Below the pieces are notes generated by a model that did not search any database, was not told where the DNA came from, and was given only the letters and a program-made list of their open reading frames with translations. A program made the translations under genes and the position numbers. Positions 32,220 to 39,419 of a stretch of DNA of 64,000 nt are shown one piece after another. Positions within the stretch are counted from its first letter, which is position 1. The number at the start of each line of letters is the position of its first letter. This DNA is from Stenotrophomonas sp. 24(2023) (GTDB lineage: Bacteria; Pseudomonadota; Gammaproteobacteria; Xanthomonadales; Xanthomonadaceae), in NCBI RefSeq assembly GCF_030913365.1, contig NZ_CP133160.1:1674001-1738000 (forward strand), read 5' to 3'.

Positions 32220-32672
32220 GACGGCCGCACGCGTATCGATGGGAGATGGCGCCACCTTGTACACCTGGCACCCGCTCGTTTTCCGCGTGCGGCAGACATT
32301 TCAGAGCATTCCTAGCTGCACCGGTGGCAGGCCCCGGGCGCCACCGGCATCACTTGCAGGCGCGCAGCCTGACCGCACCCGGGGCCGCCCTTTCCCACGA
32401 TGCGCACGCACCACACGGCGCCTGGCCGGGCGTGACCTGGTTGAAAGCGACAACACGTTGGATGTGATCGATACCGCACTGTTGACGTGAAACACCGCTC
32501 ACGCGTTCAGCGCGGCGTGAAGCCGGCGGGAAGGGCTTCACATGCACAGTCACGGAATCGCATTTCCGCGGTGTGCGGCCGTGCACCGCTCCGGGATACT
32601 CGCGGCGGTGCCGCCGCCATGTCGCACAGGCCCTGCGGTCACCGTTCCCTTCGACGACCACAAGGATGCGCC
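32220..32672. other. Intergenic region between divergent fimT and LPMO genes
   Basis: The 453 bases must hold the promoters of the minor pilin operon and of the chitin-active oxygenase. I see no convincing consensus promoter, tRNA or repeat. A short minus-strand frame ending at 32350 has no ribosome binding site and no family resemblance, so it is not called as a gene. Confidence 0.5.
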
Positions 32673-33851
32673 ATGTCAATGCGATTCACCCCACTGCTGT
32701 TGGCCACCGCTGTGCTGGGGGGCGGCCTCGGCATGGCCGGCACCGCAGCCGCACACGGCACCATGACCACCCCGGCCAGCCGGGTCTACGCCTGTTTCCA
32801 GGGCAACCCGGAAAACCCCACCAATCCGGCCTGCGCCGCGGCCAAGGCGGTGGCCGGCTCGCAGGCCTTCTATGACTGGAACGGCATCAACCAGGCCAAC
32901 GCCAACGGCAACCACCAGGCCGTGGTGCCCGATGGCAAGCTGTGCAGCGGCAACAACCCCACCTTCCGCGGCCTGGATCTGAACCGCAGCGACTGGAGCA
33001 CCACGCCGATCCAGCCCGATGCCAACGGCAGGTTCACCTTCGTGTTCAAGGCCACCGCCCCGCATGCCACGCGTGACTGGCGCTTCTTCGTCACCCGCGA
33101 CGGCTGGCAGCCGGGCAGCCCGCTGCGCTGGGCCGACCTGCAGGAATTCTGCACGCTGGGCAATACGCCGCTGTCGGCCGATGGCACCTACAAGCTGCAG
33201 TGCACGCTGCCGCAGCGCAGCGGCCAGCACGTGATCTACAACACCTGGCAGCGCTCCGATTCCACCGAAGCGTTCTACACCTGCATGGATGTGCGCTTTG
33301 AAGGCAGTGGCGGCGGTACCCCGCCGGTGGCGCAGTGGCAGGATGCCGGCCCGGTGACCGCCCGTGGTGACCTGCCGGTGGGCACCACCCTGGCGCTGCG
33401 CGTGTTCAATGCCGGCGGCAACGATGTCGAGCGCGTGGAAACCACGCTGGCGGCCGGACAGACCACGCCGGCGCAGTGGCCGCTGGCGCTGGCCCGCAAG
33501 GTCAACGCATCGGCCCAGCAGGCACGCGTGGGCGTGCTGCGCGATGGCGTGATCACGCCGGTGGCATCGGCCACCGAAAACCGGGTCTATCTGAAGGCCG
33601 GCCAGCGCTTCCAGCTCGACACCCGGGTCCCGGATACCGGCACCCCGCCCGGCGGCGGCAACGGCACGTTCGACTACGTGTACCCGGCCGGCATCGGCAG
33701 CTACAAGGCCGGGGAGACCGTGGTGAAGGGCACCGACGGCAAGCTGTACGCCTGCCGGCCGTTCCCGCAGGGCGGCTGGTGCAATGTTGCCGGCGAGGCC
33801 TACCGGCCCGGCGTGGGCTCGGCCTGGCGCGATGCCTGGATTCCGTACTGA
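32673..33851 (+). CDS. Secreted AA10 lytic polysaccharide monooxygenase with chitin-binding module
   Basis: This copper enzyme cleaves crystalline chitin oxidatively. The 392-residue precursor has a signal peptide cut before His28 (TAAA|HGTMTTPASR), leaving the N-terminal histidine of the copper brace. The second ligand is His131 in TAPHATRDW. The AA10 domain covers about 28-210, a GbpA-like middle domain about 220-325, and a C-terminal carbohydrate-binding module of CBM5/12 type about 340-392 (YKAGETVVKGTDGKLYACRPFP and a final SAWRDAWIPY). AAGGA precedes the start. It should work with secreted chitinases, none of which is in the window. Confidence 0.93.
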   Translation: MSMRFTPLLLATAVLGGGLGMAGTAAAHGTMTTPASRVYACFQGNPENPTNPACAAAKAVAGSQAFYDWNGINQANANGNHQAVVPDGKLCSGNNPTFRGLDLNRSDWSTTPIQPDANGRFTFVFKATAPHATRDWRFFVTRDGWQPGSPLRWADLQEFCTLGNTPLSADGTYKLQCTLPQRSGQHVIYNTWQRSDSTEAFYTCMDVRFEGSGGGTPPVAQWQDAGPVTARGDLPVGTTLALRVFNAGGNDVERVETTLAAGQTTPAQWPLALARKVNASAQQARVGVLRDGVITPVASATENRVYLKAGQRFQLDTRVPDTGTPPGGGNGTFDYVYPAGIGSYKAGETVVKGTDGKLYACRPFPQGGWCNVAGEAYRPGVGSAWRDAWIPY

Positions 33852-33867
33852 GCCGCTGAACACAGGC

Positions 33868-33895
33868 ACCGGGGGCGGCCACGGCCGCCTCCGGT
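33868..33895. terminator. Hairpin between convergent LPMO and fpr genes
   Basis: ACCGGGGGCGGCC pairs with GGCCGCCTCCGGT (loop AC, one mismatch). It lies between two convergent stop codons and probably serves both, without a T-tract. Confidence 0.6.
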
Positions 33896-33904
33896 CCGTC
33901 CGGG

Positions 33905-34654
33905 CTACTTGCTGCTGACGTACTTCTCGCGACGGATCTGCGGGTTGCCCAGGCCAGCGGCCTTGAGCGCCTCGGCACAGGCATCGACCATGTCCGGGTT
34001 GCCGCACAGGTAGGCGATGTCGGTGGCCGGGTCCGGCGTGAAACCGGCCAGCGCCTGCTGCACGTAGCCGTGGTGTACATCGGGCCCGGGGGCCGCGGGA
34101 AGTTCGCGCGACAGGCAAGGAACGTAGCGAAAACTGGCGTGTTTTTCGGCGAACGCCTGGAAATCGTCGCTGTACAGCAGTTCGGCCGGGCTGCGCGCGC
34201 CCTGCAGCAGCACCACCTGCACGCCACGCTCGGCCATGGCCTGTTCCAGCAGCGGCAGCATCGACCGGTACGGGGTGACCCCGGTCCCGGTGGCGATCAG
34301 CAGGTAGCGGGCATTGTGGTCGCCCGGGTTCAGGCAGAAGCGGCCATACGGGCCGGACGCGTTGAGCTGGCTGCCGACCTGCAGCGCCTCGAACAGGGCC
34401 GTGGCGGCCCCGCCGGGCACGAAGCTGACGGCTATATCCACCGCTTCGCCGGGCCCCAGGGCATGGTCATGGATCGTGGCCAGGGAGTAGCTGCGCTTGG
34501 TTTCGGTACCGTCGGCGTAGCTGAAATGGACCTGGATGAACTGGCCGGGCTGGAAATCCAGCGGCTGGCCGTCGTCACGCACGAACTGGTAATGGCCGAC
34601 GGTCGGCGCCACCATGCGGTGGCCGACCAGCTTGAGGGGGAATTGGACAGGCAC
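33905..34654 (-). CDS. fpr: Ferredoxin/flavodoxin-NADP+ reductase
   Basis: The 249-residue flavoprotein transfers electrons between NADPH and ferredoxin or flavodoxin. The FAD domain shows the KRSYSLAT motif (about 54-61), the NADP domain GTGVTPYRSM (about 121-130) and YLCGNPDMVDA (about 217-227); the last residues (REKYVSSK) resemble the bacterial FNR tail. It diverges from yadG, 84 bases away. It may supply reduced flavodoxin for oxidative-stress or Fe-S functions, as in relatives. Confidence 0.93.
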   Translation of the reverse strand: MPVQFPLKLVGHRMVAPTVGHYQFVRDDGQPLDFQPGQFIQVHFSYADGTETKRSYSLATIHDHALGPGEAVDIAVSFVPGGAATALFEALQVGSQLNASGPYGRFCLNPGDHNARYLLIATGTGVTPYRSMLPLLEQAMAERGVQVVLLQGARSPAELLYSDDFQAFAEKHASFRYVPCLSRELPAAPGPDVHHGYVQQALAGFTPDPATDIAYLCGNPDMVDACAEALKAAGLGNPQIRREKYVSSK

Positions 34655-34694
34655 GACTTTTCGGGACAGTGTGTAGCCGGGGCAAGCCCTCGGG

Positions 34695-34713
34695 GTCTTC
34701 TATAATAGACCTT
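34695..34713 (+). promoter_or_regulatory. TATAAT box in a short dyad, fpr/yadG intergenic region
   Basis: A consensus TATAAT is at 34701-34706, embedded in a dyad of GGTCT and AGACC half sites. It is about 33 bases before the yadG start. The -35 position is GC-rich and poor, so regulation by an activator or repressor at the dyad is possible; on the other strand it also reads as TATTAT for fpr. Confidence 0.5.
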
Positions 34714-34738
34714 CCCCGCCCCTCTCCAGCGCCAGCCC

Positions 34739-35707
34739 ATGGGCGCGAAGGCTTCGAGCTTGGCTTCCCTGAACGATACAGCGCCCGCCCTGCGCGTGCG
34801 CGACCTCCGCAAGACCTACGACAACGGCACCCAGGCGCTCAAGGGCGTTTCCCTGGAAGTGGCCCCGGGCGATTTCTTCGCCCTGCTCGGCCCCAACGGT
34901 GCCGGCAAATCGACCCTGATCGGCATCATCAGCTCCCTGGTCAACCTCAGCGAAGGCCAGGTGGAAGTGTTCGGCAGCGACCTGGTGCGCAGCCGCAGCG
35001 CCACCATGCGCCTGATCGGCCTGGTGCCGCAGGAAATCAACTTCAACCTGTTCGAGAAGCCCTTCGACATCCTGGTCAACTACGCCGGTTTCTACGGCGT
35101 GGCGCGCGAGGAAGCGGAAAAGCGCGCCGAGGAGGAACTCAAGCGCGCCCACCTGTGGGAAAAGGCGCAGGTGATGAGCCGCACCCTGTCCGGTGGCATG
35201 AAGCGCCGCCTGATGATCGCCCGCGCGATGATGACCCGCCCGCGCCTGCTGATCCTGGACGAGCCCACCGCCGGCGTGGACATCGAGATCCGCCGCGACA
35301 TGTGGCGCGTGCTGAAGGAAATCAACGCCGCCGGCACCACGATCATCCTGACCACGCACTACCTGGAAGAAGCCGAGTACCTGTGCCGGCACCTGGCCAT
35401 CATCAACCACGGCCGGATCGTCGAGCAGGGCCCGATGCGCTCGCTGCTGGCCAAACTGGACGTGGAAGGCTTCCTGCTGGACATCGATGGTGACCTGCCG
35501 GCCCAGCTGCCGCTGATCGAAGGCGCCACCCTCACCGCCCCCGATGCCCATACCCTGGACATCGACATGCCACGCGCCATGGACCTCAACCGCGTGTTCG
35601 CCACGCTGAACGAGGCCGGCATCCGCGTGCGCTCGATGCGTACCAAGAGCAACCGCCTGGAGGAGCTGTTCGTGCGCCTCACCGGCAACCAGGAGACCGC
35701 CGCATGA
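34739..35707 (+). CDS. yadG: ABC transporter ATP-binding protein, YadG-like
   Basis: The 322-residue ATPase has Walker A GPNGAGKST (about 53-61), signature LSGGMKRRLMIARAM, Walker B LLILDEPTAGVD and the switch histidine in TTHYLEEAEYLC. A C-terminal extension (about 235-322) resembles E. coli YadG. With the adjacent permease it forms an ABC-2 type exporter of the YadGH group, whose substrate is unknown. Its stop overlaps the start of yadH. Confidence 0.92.
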   Translation: MGAKASSLASLNDTAPALRVRDLRKTYDNGTQALKGVSLEVAPGDFFALLGPNGAGKSTLIGIISSLVNLSEGQVEVFGSDLVRSRSATMRLIGLVPQEINFNLFEKPFDILVNYAGFYGVAREEAEKRAEEELKRAHLWEKAQVMSRTLSGGMKRRLMIARAMMTRPRLLILDEPTAGVDIEIRRDMWRVLKEINAAGTTIILTTHYLEEAEYLCRHLAIINHGRIVEQGPMRSLLAKLDVEGFLLDIDGDLPAQLPLIEGATLTAPDAHTLDIDMPRAMDLNRVFATLNEAGIRVRSMRTKSNRLEELFVRLTGNQETAA

Positions 35708-36504
35708 GCACCATCCCGAGCGCACCGATCACCGACGGCCAGCGCAACCGCATCGCGCTGATGACCATCGTGCGCCGCGAAGTGGCGCGCATCATCCGCA
35801 TCTGGGGCCAGACCCTGGTGCCGCCGGCGATCACCATGACGTTGTACTTCCTGATCTTCGGCGGCCTGATCGGTTCGCGCGTGGGCGACATGGGCGGCTA
35901 CAGCTACATGCAGTTCATCGTGCCGGGCCTGGTGATGATGAGCGTCATCCAGAACAGCTACGGCAACATCAGTTCCTCGTTCTTCGGCGCCAAGTTCGGC
36001 CGCCACGTGGAAGAGCTGCTGGTCAGCCCGATGCCCAACTGGGTGATCCTGTGGGGCTACGTGGCCGGTGCGGTGCTGCGCGGGCTGATGGTGGGCGTGA
36101 TCGTGCTGATCATCGCGATGTTCTTCACCCCGGTACGCATCCCGCACCCGCTGGTGACGCTGACCACGGTGCTGCTGGGCGCGACGATCTTCTCGCTGGC
36201 CGGTTTCATCAACGCGGTGTATGCCAAGAAGTTCGATGACGTGGCGATCGTGCCGACCTTCATCCTGACCCCGCTGACCTACCTGGGCGGCGTGTTCTAT
36301 TCGGTGAAGCTGCTGCCCGGCTGGGCCGAGGCCGCGACCCACGCGAACCCGATCTTCTACATGGTCAATGCGTTCCGCTATGGGCTGCTGGGCAGCAGCG
36401 ATGTGCCGCTGTGGGTGGCGTATGCGCTGATGCTGGGCTTCGTGGCGGTACTGACCGCGCTGGCGCTGTGGCTGCTGCGCCGCGGCGTGGGCATGCGCAG
36501 CTGA
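35704..36504 (+). CDS. yadH: ABC-2 type permease, YadH-like
   Basis: The 266-residue membrane protein has six hydrophobic helices and the family landmarks RIWGQTLVPPAITMTLYFLIFGG, GLVMMSVIQNSYGN and FILTPLTYLGGVFYSV. It pairs with the upstream ATPase, to which it is translationally coupled by an ATGA overlap. Transported compound not known. SMAG repeat and another inverted repeat follow. Confidence 0.92.
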   Translation: MSTIPSAPITDGQRNRIALMTIVRREVARIIRIWGQTLVPPAITMTLYFLIFGGLIGSRVGDMGGYSYMQFIVPGLVMMSVIQNSYGNISSSFFGAKFGRHVEELLVSPMPNWVILWGYVAGAVLRGLMVGVIVLIIAMFFTPVRIPHPLVTLTTVLLGATIFSLAGFINAVYAKKFDDVAIVPTFILTPLTYLGGVFYSVKLLPGWAEAATHANPIFYMVNAFRYGLLGSSDVPLWVAYALMLGFVAVLTALALWLLRRGVGMRS

Positions 36505-36541
36505 GGCCTGCCGTGGGGGCGCCGGCTGCCGGCCGGCACCC

Positions 36542-36564
36542 GTAGATCCACGCCATGCGTGGAT
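36542..36564 (+). repeat. SMAG repeat (GTAGATCCACGC family)
   Basis: GTAG head, then ATCCACGC, CAT, GCGTGGAT: an 8-bp stem with 3-base loop, the canonical form of the S. maltophilia GTAG repeat. It lies 37 bases past the yadH stop. Confidence 0.9.
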
Positions 36565-36582
36565 GAAGCGCTGAAGACCGCT

Positions 36583-36622
36583 GGGGTCGGATCCGTTTTC
36601 CTGCGTAAAGCGGATCTGACCG
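36583..36622. repeat. Inverted repeat of GGTCGGATCCG type
   Basis: GGTCGGATCCG (about 36585-36595) and CGGATCTGACC (about 36611-36621) form a hairpin with one mismatch and a T-rich loop. It is near a SMAG and about 80 bases before panE. It looks like a second dispersed repeat family, but no other copy is in the window. Confidence 0.5.
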
Positions 36623-36704
36623 CATGCATTGAAAGGCACCGACACCGGCTGCAGTCTCCGGCACAATCGCAGTTCTGATTCCCCCAGAAGACGGTGAACG
36701 TGCA

Positions 36705-37643
36705 ATGCGCATCCTGATCCTCGGCGCCGGTGGTACCGGCGGTTACTTCGGTGGCCGCCTGGCCCAGGCCGGCGTGGACGTGACCTTCCTGGTGCGCCCG
36801 GCGCGTGCCGCACAGCTGGACCGCGATGGCCTGGTCATCCGCAGCCCCATCGGCGATGCCCGCTTCCCGGTGCAGCACGTCACCGCCGATGCCCTGCCCG
36901 CGCTTGCGGCACAGCGGCCGTTCGACCTGGTCATCCTCAGCTGCAAGGCCTATGACCTGGACAGTTCAATCGATGCGATCGCCCCGGCAATGGGTGCGCG
37001 CACTACCGTACTGCCCATCCTCAACGGCCTGCACCACTATGCCGCACTGGATGCACGCTTCGGCCGCGATGCCGTGCTGGGCGGCCTGTGCTTCATCAGC
37101 GCGACCAAGGCCGATGACGGTGCGGTGCTGCACCTGGGCAGGCCGGCCAAGCTGACCTTCGGCGAGCGCGACGGTGGTGCGATCTCCGAGCGCGTGCGTG
37201 CCTTTGCCGCCGCCTGCACGCAGGCCAACCTGGACCACCTGGCCAGCGGGCACATCGGCCAGGAACAGTGGATCAAGTACACCTTCCTGACCGCGCTGGC
37301 CGCGGCCACCTGCCTGCTGCGCGCGGACATCGGCACGATCGTCGCCACCGATGATGGCCAGGCCATCGTGCGTGGCCTGTATGACGAATGCCTGGCCGTG
37401 GCCGGAGCAGCCGGCGAACCGGTGCCGCAGGCTGCGCAGGACACGGCGCGCGACACCCTGACCCGGGCCGGTTCTGCCCTGAAGGCCTCGATGCTGCGTG
37501 ACCTGGAAGCCGGCCAGCAGGTGGAAGCGGCGCACATCGTCGGCGACATGCTGGCGCGTGCGCGCGCGGCGGGCCAGCACGGCCTGCTGCTGCAGGTCGC
37601 CTACAGCAGCCTGCAGGCCTACCAGGCGCAGCGCACGGCGTGA
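36705..37643 (+). CDS. panE: 2-Dehydropantoate 2-reductase (ketopantoate reductase)
   Basis: PanE reduces ketopantoate to pantoate with NADPH for coenzyme A synthesis. The 312-residue protein has the Rossmann motif GAGGTGGYFGG at 7-17, the substrate/catalytic segment SCKAYDLDSSI and NGLHH, and the C-terminal helical domain with a catalytic lysine in WIKYTFLTALAA; SMLRDLEAGQQVEAAHIVGDML closes the family pattern. Several PanE-like paralogues exist in bacteria, so the substrate is likely but not certain. Its stop overlaps the GTG start of the next gene. Confidence 0.88.
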   Translation: MRILILGAGGTGGYFGGRLAQAGVDVTFLVRPARAAQLDRDGLVIRSPIGDARFPVQHVTADALPALAAQRPFDLVILSCKAYDLDSSIDAIAPAMGARTTVLPILNGLHHYAALDARFGRDAVLGGLCFISATKADDGAVLHLGRPAKLTFGERDGGAISERVRAFAAACTQANLDHLASGHIGQEQWIKYTFLTALAAATCLLRADIGTIVATDDGQAIVRGLYDECLAVAGAAGEPVPQAAQDTARDTLTRAGSALKASMLRDLEAGQQVEAAHIVGDMLARARAAGQHGLLLQVAYSSLQAYQAQRTA

Positions 37644-38530
37644 GCATTCCCTCGCCGCAGGGCGCACTGCCACGGCACGTGCTGATCCTCGGCATGGGCT
37701 GGAGCGGGCGCGTGCTGGCCAGGCGCCTGCAGGCGCGTGGCGTGCAGGTGGCGGGCACGGTGCGTGACCCCGCCGCCGTCACCGACGATGGCCTGCAGCG
37801 TTACCGGCTGAGCACCGACGCCGCCCTTCCTGCGCAGCTGCTGCACGCCGTAGCCGCCGCCGACACCGTGCTGTGCAGCGTGCCGCCCGACGCCGATGGC
37901 GATCCGGCACTGCGCCTGCTGCAGGCCGCGCTGCGCGCCAGCCCGGCACTGCGCTGGATCGGCTACCTGTCCTCGACCTCGGTATACGCCGACCGTGAGG
38001 GCGGCTGGATCGATGCGGACAGCGCCGCCGACAGCGTTGAGCCCACCGGCGTGCAGCGGCGGCTGGCAGAAGCACAGTGGCAGGCCCTCGCGCAGGAGCG
38101 CGGCATCGCCTCGGCCGTGCTGCGGCTGCCAGGCCTGTACGGGCCCGGGCGCAACGCGCTGGTGCAGCTGGCCCAGGGCCGGGCGCGGCATGTCGTGCGC
38201 CCCGGGCTGGTGTTCAACCGCCTGCATGTGGACGACCTGGCCTCGGTGGTCATCGCCGCGATGCAGCGCCCCCGGACCAATGCGGTGTACCTGCCCGCCG
38301 ATGACGAGCCGGCACCGCCACAGGATGTGCTGGCCTTTGCCGCGCAGCTGGGCGGCTTCGCGTTGCCACCGGCGGTGGCCTGGGATGACCCGGCGTTGAG
38401 CCCGGCCCTGCGGCGGTTCTACGCAGGCCACAAGCGCATCGACAGCCGCGCCACGCGCGACGCACTGGGCTGGACGCCGGCGTTTCCGAGCTATCGCGAA
38501 GGGTTGCGCGGGTTGTTCGCAGGCCGCTGA
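37640..38530 (+). CDS. NAD(P)-dependent epimerase/dehydratase (extended SDR, YeeZ-like)
   Basis: The 296-residue protein starts with GTG overlapping the panE stop (GTGA), so the two are coupled. It has an N-terminal dinucleotide fold (HVLILGMGWSGRVLARRLQARG), the YLSSTSVYAD segment with a catalytic-like Ser/Tyr region, and RLPGLYGPGRNAL of SDR e-family proteins such as YeeZ. Substrate unknown. Coupling to panE is the only context. Confidence 0.85.
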   Translation: MSIPSPQGALPRHVLILGMGWSGRVLARRLQARGVQVAGTVRDPAAVTDDGLQRYRLSTDAALPAQLLHAVAAADTVLCSVPPDADGDPALRLLQAALRASPALRWIGYLSSTSVYADREGGWIDADSAADSVEPTGVQRRLAEAQWQALAQERGIASAVLRLPGLYGPGRNALVQLAQGRARHVVRPGLVFNRLHVDDLASVVIAAMQRPRTNAVYLPADDEPAPPQDVLAFAAQLGGFALPPAVAWDDPALSPALRRFYAGHKRIDSRATRDALGWTPAFPSYREGLRGLFAGR

Positions 38531-38553
38531 CGTGCGCGCTGCGGCGCTACCGG

Positions 38554-39351
38554 TCAGCCGGCGTCGGGAAGGCGGAAGAACGTGCGCGTTGCCGCCGTCG
38601 CCTGGGCGGCGGTCACGGCCACGTCCTCGCCACGATCACGGGCCAGCTCCTCGACGATGTGCGACAGGAACATCGGCTCGTTGCGCCGGTCCTTGGGCAT
38701 CGGCTTGAGCGTGCGCGGCAGCAGGTACGGCGCATCGGTCTCGATCATCAGGCGGTTGGCCGGGATGTTCTTCACCAGTTCGCGCAGGTGCGCGCCGCGG
38801 CGCTCGTCGCACAGCCAGCCGGTGATGCCGATGTACCAGTCCTGGTCCAGGTAGTCGAACAGCTCGTCACGCTCGCCGGTGAAGCAATGCACCACCGCCG
38901 GGCCGAGGCGACCGTCGAAATTCTTCATCTGCGCCATGAAATCGGCATGCGCATCGCGCTGGTGCAGGAACAACGGCTTGCCAGTGTCCGCCGCCAGCTG
39001 CAGCTGGCGCTCGAAAGCACGGTGCTGGGCCGGGCGCGGCGAGAAATCGCGGAAGTAGTCCAGCCCGCACTCGCCCACGGCCACCACTTCGGCATGGGCG
39101 TGCAGCGCGCGCATTTCCGCATCGCATTCGTCGGTGTATTCCACTGCGTGGTGCGGGTGCACGCCGGCAGTGGCGTACAGGAATCCCTGGTGCTGCCGGG
39201 CCAGCTGCAGCGCCAGCGGCGAGTGCTCGCGGCTGGCACCGGTGATGACCATCTGCACCACGCCGGCCGCACGCGCGCGTTCGAGCACGGCATCGCGGTC
39301 CCGGTCGAAGGAATCGTGGGTGAGGTTGGCGCCGATGTCGATCAGGTGCAT
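38554..39351 (-). CDS. tatD: TatD-family 3'-5' exonuclease
   Basis: The 265-residue metal-dependent nuclease aligns closely with E. coli TatD rather than its paralogue YcfH: IGANLTHDSF at the start, TAGVHPHHAVEY, VAVGECGLDYFRDFSPR, HCFTGERDELFDYL, YIGITGWLCDERRGAHLRELV and IETDAPYLLPR. These supply the metal-binding His, Glu and Asp residues of the TIM barrel. TatD degrades damaged DNA and RNA ends. It converges with the preceding SDR gene and diverges from hrpB. Confidence 0.94.
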   Translation of the reverse strand: MHLIDIGANLTHDSFDRDRDAVLERARAAGVVQMVITGASREHSPLALQLARQHQGFLYATAGVHPHHAVEYTDECDAEMRALHAHAEVVAVGECGLDYFRDFSPRPAQHRAFERQLQLAADTGKPLFLHQRDAHADFMAQMKNFDGRLGPAVVHCFTGERDELFDYLDQDWYIGITGWLCDERRGAHLRELVKNIPANRLMIETDAPYLLPRTLKPMPKDRRNEPMFLSHIVEELARDRGEDVAVTAAQATAATRTFFRLPDAG

Positions 39352-39419
39352 GGGGGCAGCGGGGACAGGAAAACCCCTCCATTGTACCTGCGCCCGCGCT
39401 GGCCCCTTATCCTTTGCCC

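Noticed and set aside
32350..32679. Minus-strand frame upstream of fimT as a further pilin gene
   Set aside because: There is no class III leader or hydrophobic helix and no ribosome binding site; the two C-terminal cysteines are not enough.
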